Shown in pieces: positions 8,525 to 17,142 of a DNA stretch of 64,000 nucleotides. Below the pieces are notes generated by a model, which was not told where the DNA came from, did not search any database, and was given only the letters and a program-made list of their open reading frames with translations. Source of the stretch: Shewanella colwelliana ATCC 39565 (GTDB taxonomy: Bacteria; Pseudomonadota; Gammaproteobacteria; Enterobacterales; Shewanellaceae); contig NZ_JAEC01000006.1 in assembly GCF_000518705.1 (NCBI RefSeq), forward strand, positions 186,001 through 250,000, in the 5' to 3' direction. Position 1 is the stretch's first letter. Each line of letters starts with the position of its first letter. The translations under genes were made by a program, and so were the position numbers.

Positions 8525-9367
8525 TTAGTCATCTAGTAGGGAATAGAGCAGTTGTTTAACCAATTGGGGCTCAAAAGGCTTGTCGCACAGCGCATTAACA
8601 CCCGCTTGAGAGACGTTACTTAGATGAGCATCATTGGCTTCTGATGAGACCATTAAGATCGGAATATGGGATTGTTGACTGTCTTGACGAATAAACTGGG
8701 TTAACGCCAATCCATCTGCATTGGGCATGTTGTAGTCAGTGATAACTAGGTCGTACATGTTAGATTTCATCAGCTCAATCGCCTCGGCACCATCGGTCGC
8801 CTCAGTGATCAACTTCAACCCTAAGTTGGTGATGGTGCGACGAATAATATTTCGTGCCATCCGGCTATCATCGACCACTAATACGCGAATGTTGTGCACA
8901 TCGAAATGATCGAGATCCAGCTCATCATGGCTGAGTAGATCGATCGTTGCGTTAAGTGCGGCACCTAAGTGCTCAGACGAAAAGGGTTTGGGCAAAATTG
9001 AAACCACACCAGATTGTCGATATACCTCAAGCTGCTCACGGCGACATTCGCTAGAGACCAACATGAATTGGATGTCGCTGTAGGCTTCGGTCTCTTTCAA
9101 GGTTTTAAGCAGATCGAGTGCGGTACCATCATCGAAATGCATGGCGCTGGCAACTAGGTCTGGGTGGTGACGCGAGATAATCGCTAGTGCTTGGGTGAGA
9201 TTAGCAGCGGTTTGAATATTGCTAATTCCTTCTTGGGCAAGGCGAGCGGAAATAATTTTTCTTTGAGTATCAGAGGGCTCAACGAGCAAAATAGAGAGTT
9301 CACTGGGAGATAGATTACCCATAATCATGGTTCTCATATAGTTATTGTTATGATTAAGGTTAGCCAA
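8525..9367 (-). CDS. Double-receiver response regulator (one degenerate, one intact receiver)
   Basis: About 280 residues with two CheY-like domains and no output domain. The second (about 158-280) has the full set: LVVDDSR acidic pair, VITDYNMPNADG phospho-acceptor Asp, MVSSEA and CDKPF lysine. The first (about 24-145) keeps KPF and SS but has DLVASAMHFDDG, so the phospho-acceptor Asp is replaced by Ala. The start is unsure: TTG at 9367 gives the longest form, while ATGs at 9337, 9328 and 9322 are alternatives just before LSPSELSILLVEPS. Probably a phosphorelay or motility adaptor; no kinase is adjacent. Confidence 0.82.
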   Translation of the reverse strand: MANLNHNNNYMRTMIMGNLSPSELSILLVEPSDTQRKIISARLAQEGISNIQTAANLTQALAIISRHHPDLVASAMHFDDGTALDLLKTLKETEAYSDIQFMLVSSECRREQLEVYRQSGVVSILPKPFSSEHLGAALNATIDLLSHDELDLDHFDVHNIRVLVVDDSRMARNIIRRTITNLGLKLITEATDGAEAIELMKSNMYDLVITDYNMPNADGLALTQFIRQDSQQSHIPILMVSSEANDAHLSNVSQAGVNALCDKPFEPQLVKQLLYSLLDD

Positions 9368-9410
9368 ACTACCCCATGGTTAGTAGTTTGGCAATATCAG
9401 TCTTGTCGGA

Positions 9411-9791
9411 TCACTCGCTAAGATAGCGTTTGGTTGAGGCCGTAAATGCCACCCACCATTGAAAGGCTAATAGGCTAACTACCAGTACTGCTATCAATGG
9501 CAAGGGGAGTTCTTGGCCATTGAAAACCACTTTTACATCTTCTGGGGTAATTTGGTAAGCGATGATGCCTGTGGTGGCGAGTGCAGTAAAACCTAACGTC
9601 TGTATTGCGATATACACTTTTAACACCACACCAGCCCAAGAGGCACGTAGATATAAACCAATGAGCACGGGGATAACGCCCAGCGAAAAGAGATCCATCG
9701 CTTGGGTATCAATGGTGCGCCACAGGGCAATCACCGCAATAACTAAGTAGAGTGCGATAAGCAAGCTCAAGGCGAGAGTGGGTCGTTTCAT
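9411..9791 (-). CDS. Small inner-membrane protein, four helices
   Basis: 126 residues starting MKRPTLALSLLIALYLV. The frame opens at a TTG two codons earlier, but the ATG at 9791 is preferred. Four hydrophobic segments are evident, with a short polar loop (TPEDVKVVFNGQELPL) before the last. No family was recognised. It lies downstream of a divergent DUF4240 gene and upstream of the double-receiver gene on the same strand (43 bases apart). Confidence 0.6.
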   Translation of the reverse strand: MKRPTLALSLLIALYLVIAVIALWRTIDTQAMDLFSLGVIPVLIGLYLRASWAGVVLKVYIAIQTLGFTALATTGIIAYQITPEDVKVVFNGQELPLPLIAVLVVSLLAFQWWVAFTASTKRYLSE

Positions 9792-9933
9792 AAACAAGAC
9801 TCATGATTAATTTGCTAGCGAGTGTAGAAAAATGGCTTCTGTTAGTCCATTGCTTTGCACAAAATCATGCAATTTTACTGTGTCACAAGCTTGTCTAAGG
9901 TAATATGTCGCGGTTATTACATTGTCCGAGAGT

Positions 9934-10446
9934 ATGATGACTGAAATAGAGTTTTGGCAACTGGTGACCCGCAGCCATGCCGATCAAAGCCAAGAAACCT
10001 TAGCTGAAGCGTTAAAGCAAAAGCTTGAACCGCTGAGCAACGAAGAGTTGGCGGCATTTGATAAGCTATTTTCTCAGCAGATGCGTCGCTGTTATCTTTG
10101 GTCTATTTGGGGAGCGGCTTATATTGTTACTGGCTGCGACAGTGAATATGCATTTGCTGAGTTTCGCTGTTTTTTGATCTCTCTAGGGCAGGAGTGGTTT
10201 GAAAAAGTCTTGTTAGATCCTGACTGTCTGGGGGCGTTAGTGACCTGGCCAGAGAAAGATGGCTACGCTTATCCTTTTATCGAAGATTACGATCTGATTG
10301 CTGGACAAATTTTTGAAGACCGCTGTGGTGATGAGTTGCCATTCGTACCTTCAGGGCAAGCAACGCCTCAGGGGAAGAAGTTTTCTCATAAGAAAAAACA
10401 GCTTAAATCGACTTATCCACAGCTCAGTCAGCGTTTTCCTTTCTAA
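9934..10446 (+). CDS. DUF4240 family protein
   Basis: 170 residues beginning MMTEIEFWQLV; an upstream TTG at 9922 is possible, but the ATG pair at 9934/9937 follows GAGAG. The pattern of an FW N-terminus, LSNEELAAFDKLF, a helix with RRCYLWSIWGAAYIVTGCDSEYAFAEFRCFLISLG and LLDPDCLG is typical of DUF4240, a soluble family often found near immunity or stress genes. Function is unknown. The C-terminus is a lysine-rich tail. Confidence 0.85.
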   Translation: MMTEIEFWQLVTRSHADQSQETLAEALKQKLEPLSNEELAAFDKLFSQQMRRCYLWSIWGAAYIVTGCDSEYAFAEFRCFLISLGQEWFEKVLLDPDCLGALVTWPEKDGYAYPFIEDYDLIAGQIFEDRCGDELPFVPSGQATPQGKKFSHKKKQLKSTYPQLSQRFPF

Positions 10447-10465
10447 TTTTGCTAAAAATAGCAGC

Positions 10466-10494
10466 AAAAAAAGCGGACACTAGGTCCGCTTTTT
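10466..10494. terminator. Bidirectional terminator between convergent genes
   Basis: A-run, GCGGAC (10473-10478), loop, GTCCGC (10484-10489), T-run. Serves the DUF4240 gene on plus and the small periplasmic gene on minus. Confidence 0.88.
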
Positions 10495-10511
10495 ATTGAT
10501 GGATTGGTTTG

Positions 10512-10823
10512 TTATTCGTAGCAGACTTGCGTCTCGCTATCGTATTGTCTGTCGTGTTCAGCACATGTGGTTTCCATAAACTGCGTTTCGGCCTGCTCCA
10601 TTTGCTGATCGAGGTTGGCTTGAATATCGTCGATGATCTGCGCTTCACTCGCTTGCTGATGCTGGTCGAGGATCTCAAAGTGCTGTTGAACAGCGGCCTG
10701 CTCTGATGGGGTGAGTTCATTGGCTTTTGCTTGAGTGGAGATAGCAAAAGCAACAATAACTGCTGCAATGAGTGCCATCTTTCCTGAGAAATTTACCCGT
10801 GTCCTTGTGATTGAGTTGCTCAT
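10512..10823 (-). CDS. Small periplasmic Gln-rich protein
   Basis: 103 residues from MSNSITRTRVNF; this ATG follows GGAGCAAGT, so the upstream ATG at 10847 is not used. It has a signal-type hydrophobic segment (ALIAAVIVAFAISTQAKA), then a Gln/Glu-rich helical body and two cysteines near the end (TTCAEHDRQYDSETQVCYE) that could form a disulfide. Unknown function; likely secreted to the periplasm. Confidence 0.6.
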   Translation of the reverse strand: MSNSITRTRVNFSGKMALIAAVIVAFAISTQAKANELTPSEQAAVQQHFEILDQHQQASEAQIIDDIQANLDQQMEQAETQFMETTCAEHDRQYDSETQVCYE

Positions 10824-11086
10824 AATACTTGCTCCAATTTTAATCAATTAGACCTACTATCAGGAACCGTTTGCTTCAACTTGAGCAGACGCGGCTGTCA
10901 AATTGAGGGTGTCATCCTCAGGGTCACTAAGCCGTTATCGACTGTATATTCGAGGTGGTGCAGAACTTGTCGGTGCATCGAGTCTCGTTAACTTGGGGGA
11001 TATAATAGCGGTGATAAACTGAATCCGAGCTGAACAAAAAAGCATCAGTTAAGTTGTGTATATAGGTAAACAATAAATCGGCTTAT

Positions 11087-11392
11087 TTAATGATTTTGCA
11101 TCGCTTCACATTGGAATCCCTGACGGCTAGCGTCAAATCGACAGCGAAGACCACATTCCCACACGACATTGCCTAATTGCTGGGCCTGCTCTGTTGCAAA
11201 TGTTTTGCAGCGTAAATAGTCATCAAAGTCATCGGTCTTTTTATAGCGACCAGAGTTATATCCATTGGCGTAAACAAATGCCGACCAAGTTTCTGGTTCA
11301 TCATGCTGTTGTCCTTGGTTGATCCAAATGATGACTGCGCCAACCACTGAAAATAGCAAGGCAACAAAGAGAATAGGCATAAATTTTTGCAT
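11087..11392 (-). CDS. Membrane-anchored small protein with a Cys-rich C-terminus
   Basis: 101 residues. An N-terminal hydrophobic segment (FMPILFVALLFSVVGAVIIWI) is followed by an extracytoplasmic domain of about 75 residues with cysteines at RCKTF, WECGLRCRF and FQCEA, a spacing suggesting two disulfides. No family recognised. Monocistronic. Confidence 0.55.
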   Translation of the reverse strand: MQKFMPILFVALLFSVVGAVIIWINQGQQHDEPETWSAFVYANGYNSGRYKKTDDFDDYLRCKTFATEQAQQLGNVVWECGLRCRFDASRQGFQCEAMQNH

Positions 11393-11620
11393 GTATATTT
11401 GTCTTAGATGGAGTAAACCTAGAGTCTAACTCAGCAACAAGCAATCAGGATACAGGTGGGAGCGAAAAGGGTGTGATGGAGGTAAAAGGTTAATGAGTTT
11501 TTTCAAAAAAGTACCCTAGACAGAGTGCTAGCCAATTAACTTTGCATTAAGCGAATATTCAGGTTAGCTTTTGTACAGTAAGGATGTTGAGTGAAAGTTG
11601 TACAGCCGAAGGAGGCTAAG

Positions 11621-12145
11621 ATGAAGTTTAAATCTCTACTAGTAGTGGGGGCGCTAGTTTCCCTAAATGTGGTTGCTGCCGATGAACCCAAAGTCGACCC
11701 TGTCACCGAAACTGGTATTGTTAAAATCACCTGGCAGGATGTTGATAGCTATCGGGACGTTAAAGCGGTGAGCGATATTCAATCTCGCTATGAAAAACGT
11801 ACTTTTGAGACACTCACTAAAAACCTTAATAAAGAAGCGGCCAAACACTTCAAGCCAAATCAAACGTTAGAAATGGTGGTGACCGACGTCGACCTTGCTG
11901 GTGATGTCCGCCCGACATTTGGTGCCACCACTAATGATCTTCGCGTGATCAAAGACCTTTATCCGCCTCGTATGACCTTTAGCTACAAGGTCCTTGATGG
12001 CGATCAGGTGATTGTGGCTGGCGATGAGAAGCTCACTGACATGAGTTTTATGCACACCACTGGCATCAGAAGCGATAAGCCACTTAGCTACGAGTCAAAA
12101 ATGCTGGCCGACTGGCTAAAAAAGAGTATTACTCCGCAGCTTTAA
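11621..12145 (+). CDS. DUF3016 family periplasmic protein
   Basis: 174 residues from MKFKSLLVVGALVSLN; the ATG follows GAAGGAGGCTAAG, which rules out the upstream start at 11591. Signal peptide cleavage is near VAA-DEP. The mature protein contains ITWQDVDSYRDVKAV, LEMVVTDVDLAGDVRP and a C-terminal MLADWLKK, the usual pattern of DUF3016. These proteins are secreted and uncharacterised. Its stop overlaps the stop of the convergent EAL-GGDEF gene by four bases. Confidence 0.82.
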   Translation: MKFKSLLVVGALVSLNVVAADEPKVDPVTETGIVKITWQDVDSYRDVKAVSDIQSRYEKRTFETLTKNLNKEAAKHFKPNQTLEMVVTDVDLAGDVRPTFGATTNDLRVIKDLYPPRMTFSYKVLDGDQVIVAGDEKLTDMSFMHTTGIRSDKPLSYESKMLADWLKKSITPQL

Positions 12146-13908
12146 GCACGCTTTAATGGATGCGCTTGTATCGGATAGCATTTTGGTAGTTTGAACAGGC
12201 TAAAGGCGTTTTCAGCGTCTTTAGCCTGTTTTTTTGCTGCAGCACTATAAGCTGATAGCGCTTGCTCGCTGCAGCTATGAGTGATCTCTGGTGGCAATAA
12301 TCCAACGCATAGACTGATGAGTGGATGTTCTTTACATACGCCTTGCCTATCTTCAGCAATCATTTTCTGTGCTTGCCAATGCTCCGCGCTATAAAATAGC
12401 TGCTTGCTAGCGTTGAACTGAGATAAAACCTGAAAACACTGCTCGATGATGTTGTCATCGGTACTGATAATAACAAAGTCATCCCCGCCAATATGGCCAA
12501 CAAAATTATCGCCACACAGCTGCAACTGCAGCAGTTTAGCCACCGATTGAATCACTTCATCCCCACGACAAAAGCCGTAGATATCGTTGTAAGGTTTGAA
12601 GTTACACAGATCGAAATAGGCTAAGTAGTAGGCGCGGTTATGATCACGTAATCGCTTTAGCTCCTCCTGTATCGGAATATTCCCAGGTAAGCCAGTCAGT
12701 GGGTTGGCATGGCGAGCTATTTTGATCCGTTGTTCGGTGATCTGCTGCAGTAGATCTTTGGTGTGGCCGATACCGAGAAAGTGCTTATCGCGCATGATAA
12801 TAAATTGCTGGGCCACAACGCCGTGATCTGATGCTGTTAATCGCTGGCTTACTTTAGAGATTGGGTCGCTGGCTTGCACTATCAATACCTTATTATCCAT
12901 CACTTCACTGACGGCTTTATTCTCATGCAGGGCGCGTCCATATGGGGTGCTAAACAGCTCCATCAATTGGGCTCTATCTACAATAGCTAATGGTTTCTTA
13001 TTGTCGACCACTGCAATGGCTTGCAACGACTGTTGGGTAATAAAGAGTTCACTTAATGCTTTCAGTTTGGTTTGTGGATTGACGGTAATAGCCCGGGCAC
13101 AGAGTGACTCGGCTGATTCAGCATAGCGTGCTTGTAACGCGATAGGTTCGGCACTGGGCGCATGAGTACAGTGCTGCTTGGGCTCACTTTCTGGGCGGCC
13201 AAGCAGATAGCCTTGGCAGTAGATTATCCCCAACTGTTTTAACAGTGCTAGCTCCGCTTGGGTTTCTATCCCCTCGGCAATGACTTTACAGGTGAGGCTT
13301 TGGCACAAATCGATAATCGAGCGGACAAACTCCTGTTTGACTGGTGAACTGTCGATATTGTGAATAAAGTGGCGATCAATTTTGACATAATCGGGTGCCA
13401 ATTCTGACCATAGTCTTAACCCAGAATAACCTGTGCCCAGATCATCAATGGCGGTAAGAAAACCTTGGCTGCGGTAGTGGTTTAGGCAATCTTTCAGTAG
13501 ATCGATATCATCGGCGGGATATTGCTCAGAGAGCTCTATGACGATTTGGTTGGGCGAAAGCCCTAGCTCTTGCACTAGGCTGAGGGTGAGCCCCTTAGCA
13601 TGGCTGGGTTCCAACAAGGCTTTGGGCGAAATATTGATAAATAGCTTGCCGGGTAACTCGCTCGTATTAAATCGATGGATGGAGTGACGACGACATATCT
13701 CTTCGAGCTCAGCTAGACGGCCTTCATGCTCCGCAGTTTGGAAGAGCGGCACTGGGGAGTGAAGGGCGCTGTGCTGTGGTCCGCGACTCAGGGCTTCAAA
13801 GCCATGGATTCTTTGGGTGCTTATATTGAAAATGGGCTGAAACAGGACATGGATCTTTTCCTGAATGATGATCTTATCCAATGTATCGCGCAGATCGATT
13901 GCCGTCAT
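12142..13908 (-). CDS. EAL-CBS-GGDEF protein (cyclic-di-GMP turnover)
   Basis: 588 residues with the order EAL (about 1-245), paired CBS-like region (about 265-385), then GGDEF (about 400-560). The EAL domain keeps the phosphodiesterase residues: FEALSRGP, LFINISP, IVIELSEQ, AIDDLGTG, YVKIDRHF, VIAEGIET and CQGYLLGRP. The GGDEF motif is GGDDF, a conservative change that leaves cyclase activity uncertain. The CBS region could sense adenosine nucleotides. No membrane segment, so cytoplasmic. Most likely a c-di-GMP phosphodiesterase regulated by nucleotide binding and perhaps by GTP. Confidence 0.88.
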   Translation of the reverse strand: MTAIDLRDTLDKIIIQEKIHVLFQPIFNISTQRIHGFEALSRGPQHSALHSPVPLFQTAEHEGRLAELEEICRRHSIHRFNTSELPGKLFINISPKALLEPSHAKGLTLSLVQELGLSPNQIVIELSEQYPADDIDLLKDCLNHYRSQGFLTAIDDLGTGYSGLRLWSELAPDYVKIDRHFIHNIDSSPVKQEFVRSIIDLCQSLTCKVIAEGIETQAELALLKQLGIIYCQGYLLGRPESEPKQHCTHAPSAEPIALQARYAESAESLCARAITVNPQTKLKALSELFITQQSLQAIAVVDNKKPLAIVDRAQLMELFSTPYGRALHENKAVSEVMDNKVLIVQASDPISKVSQRLTASDHGVVAQQFIIMRDKHFLGIGHTKDLLQQITEQRIKIARHANPLTGLPGNIPIQEELKRLRDHNRAYYLAYFDLCNFKPYNDIYGFCRGDEVIQSVAKLLQLQLCGDNFVGHIGGDDFVIISTDDNIIEQCFQVLSQFNASKQLFYSAEHWQAQKMIAEDRQGVCKEHPLISLCVGLLPPEITHSCSEQALSAYSAAAKKQAKDAENAFSLFKLPKCYPIQAHPLKRA

Positions 13909-13986
13909 ATCTAAATCGCCTCAACTAGTAGTGAAGCGATTCTATGACCATCCTATGACAGCTTTATGACGATTAAGCCAGAATGA

Positions 13987-14298
13987 CTATTTTGCTTGGC
14001 TCTTAAAGGCTTGTAAGGTTTGTAATAGTACACCCAGTTTCCGCACAAATTTTTCTAATGCGGCAGGCATGCTACTGGCGTCATTGGGGAGTTGAGTTAA
14101 CTCCAGTGCCAACTCTTGTACGTATGGGCCAAAGCGATTGCTGCGGGCATCAAAGCCTTCATCTTGGGTGAAAATCGTGCTGAACTTGCCATGTCCCGCT
14201 TTTTTAAGCTCATCGAGCTTCGCATCTGCATCGATCGCTTGGCGGTAAGCTACTTGAAGATTCTCTTTCAGTTGCTCTACTAGGTGTGTATGTGGCAT
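13987..14298 (-). CDS. Small cytoplasmic helical protein, unknown
   Basis: 103 residues, no signal peptide or membrane segment. Predicted helical throughout, with LVEQLKENLQVAYRQAIDADAKLDELKKAGHGKF and a C-terminal leucine-rich helix (EKFVRKLGVLLQTLQAFK). No family recognised with confidence. It is divergent from the TraB/GumN gene. Confidence 0.6.
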   Translation of the reverse strand: MPHTHLVEQLKENLQVAYRQAIDADAKLDELKKAGHGKFSTIFTQDEGFDARSNRFGPYVQELALELTQLPNDASSMPAALEKFVRKLGVLLQTLQAFKSQAK

Positions 14299-14346
14299 AA
14301 CAGCCTCTTATCATAAAATTTAGCCGAATTATAAGGGGCTAGTCTG

Positions 14347-15228
14347 ATGGCAACAAGTCGTGGTTCACTTTTACTGGCGTTGGTGGGGTTATTTTATTTC
14401 TTCAGTGGGACTGATGCGAAAGCGGCAGTTACCGACAAACCACCCTTTTATCAGTTAGAGTATCGCGGTAAGACCGCCTATCTTTTGGGGTCCATTCATG
14501 TTGGACGTGATGATTTCTATCCGATGGCGCCACAAATTGAGCGTGCTTTCGCTAAGGCGGGGGCCTTAGTGGTTGAAGCGGATATCGACAATGTCGATGT
14601 GATGGCGCTTATCCGTCAATATGGGCTGCCCTCCACACCTCAAGGTGCGAATGTCGAACAACGCATGGCGCAATATTGCCAATATCGTGGCACGTTATGT
14701 GATTCATTACGGCCCTATTCGGCATGGATGCAAGCGATGCAGCTGAGTGTGATGCGCTTCGATGAGCTGGGTTATCAAGCACAGTTTGGTGTTGACCAGG
14801 TGTTGGTACAAAAAAATCGCCCACGGCCATTAATTGAATTAGAAAGCACTGAGTTTCAGTTTAAGTTGCTAGCGTCATTTTCAGCTAAAACCCAATGGGA
14901 TATGGTGATTGAAGCGATTGATGCGCCCGATGATGAGATGCTTAATTTAATTTACGCTTGGCGTGATGGTGATGAAGAAGCGCTTGATAAGTTAATGCAG
15001 GCGCAGATGCCGGGAGAAGATACCGAGTTACTTGAAAAACTACTTTGGCAGCGCAATGTCAACATGAGCAACAAAATAGCTCAGCTGATGGCTGATGATA
15101 GCACGCCAGAGCCGTTATTTATTGTTGTTGGCGCTGGGCATGTGGTGGGGGACAAGAGTATCCCCGCAAAGATGCAGCAGTTATTTGATGTTAAAGCCAC
15201 TAATTGCTGGCAACAGCGTTGTCAGTAA
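14347..15228 (+). CDS. TraB/GumN family protein
   Basis: 293 residues with a signal peptide (SGTDAKA-AVT). The N-terminal pattern FYQLEYRGKTAYLLGSIHVGRDDFYPM and C-terminal FIVVGAGHVVGDKSIPA give the two GX2H-type motifs that define the TraB/GumN family, proposed metal-dependent hydrolases or proteases of the Tiki/EreA/PrgY superfamily. Both conserved histidines and the glutamate of VVEAD are present. Periplasmic location is expected; substrate unknown. A good ribosome-binding site (AAGGGGC) precedes the ATG. Confidence 0.88.
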   Translation: MATSRGSLLLALVGLFYFFSGTDAKAAVTDKPPFYQLEYRGKTAYLLGSIHVGRDDFYPMAPQIERAFAKAGALVVEADIDNVDVMALIRQYGLPSTPQGANVEQRMAQYCQYRGTLCDSLRPYSAWMQAMQLSVMRFDELGYQAQFGVDQVLVQKNRPRPLIELESTEFQFKLLASFSAKTQWDMVIEAIDAPDDEMLNLIYAWRDGDEEALDKLMQAQMPGEDTELLEKLLWQRNVNMSNKIAQLMADDSTPEPLFIVVGAGHVVGDKSIPAKMQQLFDVKATNCWQQRCQ

Positions 15229-15238
15229 CCCGTCGTGG

Positions 15239-16018
15239 TTAGCGCCATTGACAGATAAAATGCACATAGCGACCCAGCGGCAGATAAGCTGGATGCTGCG
15301 AATAACATAGCTCCATCTCAATGAGCTGGTTAAAACTGGAGTTGGCAGGCTGTTGCTGCTTTAAATAGTCGTGGATCACCCGCACTCCTGACTCAGCAAT
15401 GGTGGTCATGTTCCAGTTATCTAACCAGCCGCGAACTTGTTCGATATAGAGTGGGTGTGTCGGCGTCAAACCCACTTTCTTTTTCACCTTTAATCCTGCG
15501 GCAACATAGTCAAAATTACCTGAAACTAGGTTGAAGAAACACATAGCTTCTTTGTTGTAAAACATCAGTGAAAAAAGCCCCCTTGGTTTGACCAAGGTTG
15601 TCAGCACGCCCAGAGTTTGCTCGGCATCGCTGAGCCATTCGGCTACCGCATGGCAGAGTATGAGATCAAAATAGCCATGCTCTGCCACATTGAGTGCTTG
15701 GATAGGGGCATGGATAAAGTTGATGTCGAGCATCTTTTGATGCTGGTGCTCATAGTCTTTGATTTGGCTTTTGGCGATAGCGAGCATCTCACTCGATATA
15801 TCACATAGGATCACTTGATGGCCCATCTTCGCGAGCTTTTGGCTGAAAAAGCCAAAGCCGCCGCCAGCATCGAGTATGCGCAGCGGTTTATCACCAAGAT
15901 GAGTTAAGGCGAGATTAAGATCGCGCCATACTACGGCAGCCCTGACTTCGCCTTTGGGCGTGCCATAGATATTTTTAGCAAATTTTTTGGCCAATGGATC
16001 GAAATTTTTATCTTGCAC
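15239..16018 (-). CDS. cmoM: tRNA carboxymethyluridine methyltransferase CmoM
   Basis: 259 residues with a GTG start (MQDKNFDPLAKKFAKNIYGTPKG). The Rossmann motif LRILDAGGGFGFFSQKL binds SAM, followed by VILCDISSEML and LILCHAVAEWL. SLMFYN and GNFDYVAAGL match E. coli CmoM (formerly SmtA), which methylates 5-carboxymethoxyuridine at position 34 of certain tRNAs to help decode wobble codons. The resemblance runs end to end. Ends 10 bases from the convergent TraB/GumN gene. Confidence 0.92.
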   Translation of the reverse strand: MQDKNFDPLAKKFAKNIYGTPKGEVRAAVVWRDLNLALTHLGDKPLRILDAGGGFGFFSQKLAKMGHQVILCDISSEMLAIAKSQIKDYEHQHQKMLDINFIHAPIQALNVAEHGYFDLILCHAVAEWLSDAEQTLGVLTTLVKPRGLFSLMFYNKEAMCFFNLVSGNFDYVAAGLKVKKKVGLTPTHPLYIEQVRGWLDNWNMTTIAESGVRVIHDYLKQQQPANSSFNQLIEMELCYSQHPAYLPLGRYVHFICQWR

Positions 16019-16177
16019 TGAGGCTCAATCCTACAACGTTATCTAAGGGGAAATAGACGATATTTTGCCATAGGCAAGGGCGTGGCACTAAGGATTTTAG
16101 GCACAATTGTGCATTTTGAGGTATACTCGCGGGCTTGAAATTTTTTGGCTTGGTAATTTTTGAAGGGTTCCAATAGC

Positions 16178-17050
16178 GTGAATAAAGAAATTTGTGTTGA
16201 TTTAAAGGCGATGCCGTCGCTGTTGTCGCTTTATCGCAAGATCTTTTTTGGCCGTAAACCCGGCTGGGATCAGCAGCCATTGCCGCATATTCATGTAAGC
16301 TGCCCTAATGTTACCTTGTCTGAGGATAAAGTGCGTCAATACGCTAAGGTCTGCGACTTTGACTTTGATGGACAAATGCTGCCGATCACCTACCTGTATG
16401 TGATGGCGTTTAGATTGCACGCATGCATTTTTACCCATAATGCGATCACGTTTCCGTTACTGGGGATGATTCATCTTAAAAACAGCATTAGTCAATATCG
16501 ACAGGTACGAATTAGTGAGCAGTTTCACATTGAATGTGCTTTGACCAGCAGCCAAGAGACTGACTCAGGGTTAGAGTTTGAGCTAGTGTCGAAAGTCTTT
16601 GTTGGTGATGAGCTGGTGTGGGAGTCATTATCAACATACCTGTACCGTATCGAAGGCGCTGGTCGTCGTGTTCGTCCCCCTAAGGCGAGCCAAATGAATT
16701 GGGAAAATCCCGTTAATTGGCAGTTAAATGAAGATCTTGGCCGTCGTTACGCTAAGGCATCGGGTGACTATAATTTAATTCACCTGCATCCTGTCTTATC
16801 TAAGCGTTTTGGTTTCGATAGAGTTTTGGCTCATGGCATGTGGTCTAAAGCTCGCAGCGTGGCGCAATTGATGCCGCAGATCGGTACTCGTCCCTGTACG
16901 GTAGAGGTCGCTTTTAAGCTGCCACTGTTAATGCCAGCAGAAGTGAGCTTTGGTATCGATAGCGAGCATGAAAGTGGATTGGTCTTTGAGCTTAGAGATA
17001 TTAAGGGGCGTCGTCCTCACTTGAGCGGCAACGTCATCTTCCTCGATTGA
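16178..17050 (+). CDS. MaoC-like hotdog-fold protein
   Basis: About 290 residues with a GTG start at 16178 (AAGGG upstream); a TTG at 16160 is less likely. Two hotdog-like halves: a degenerate N-terminal one, and a C-terminal MaoC domain carrying YAKASGDYNLIHLHPVLSKRFGF and LAHGMW, the R-hydratase signature with the catalytic Asp/His pair. MaoC proteins hydrate enoyl-CoA or dehydrate 3-hydroxyacyl thioesters; here the substrate is unknown. It shares an intergenic region with cmoM, which contains a TATACT -10-like box at 16122-16127. Confidence 0.85.
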   Translation: MNKEICVDLKAMPSLLSLYRKIFFGRKPGWDQQPLPHIHVSCPNVTLSEDKVRQYAKVCDFDFDGQMLPITYLYVMAFRLHACIFTHNAITFPLLGMIHLKNSISQYRQVRISEQFHIECALTSSQETDSGLEFELVSKVFVGDELVWESLSTYLYRIEGAGRRVRPPKASQMNWENPVNWQLNEDLGRRYAKASGDYNLIHLHPVLSKRFGFDRVLAHGMWSKARSVAQLMPQIGTRPCTVEVAFKLPLLMPAEVSFGIDSEHESGLVFELRDIKGRRPHLSGNVIFLD

Positions 17051-17079
17051 TTGTTGTGGCTAATCGGTTTCTCTGCTTG

Positions 17080-17107
17080 AAAAGCCAGCATTATTGCTGG
17101 CTTTTTT
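17080..17107 (+). terminator. Terminator of the MaoC-like gene
   Basis: AAAAGCCAGCA (17080-17090), loop TTAT, TGCTGGCTTTT (17095-17105) with more T residues. Confidence 0.9.
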
Positions 17108-17142
17108 GATTTTTGGTGGCATGGACTATCAGTACTATAGGG

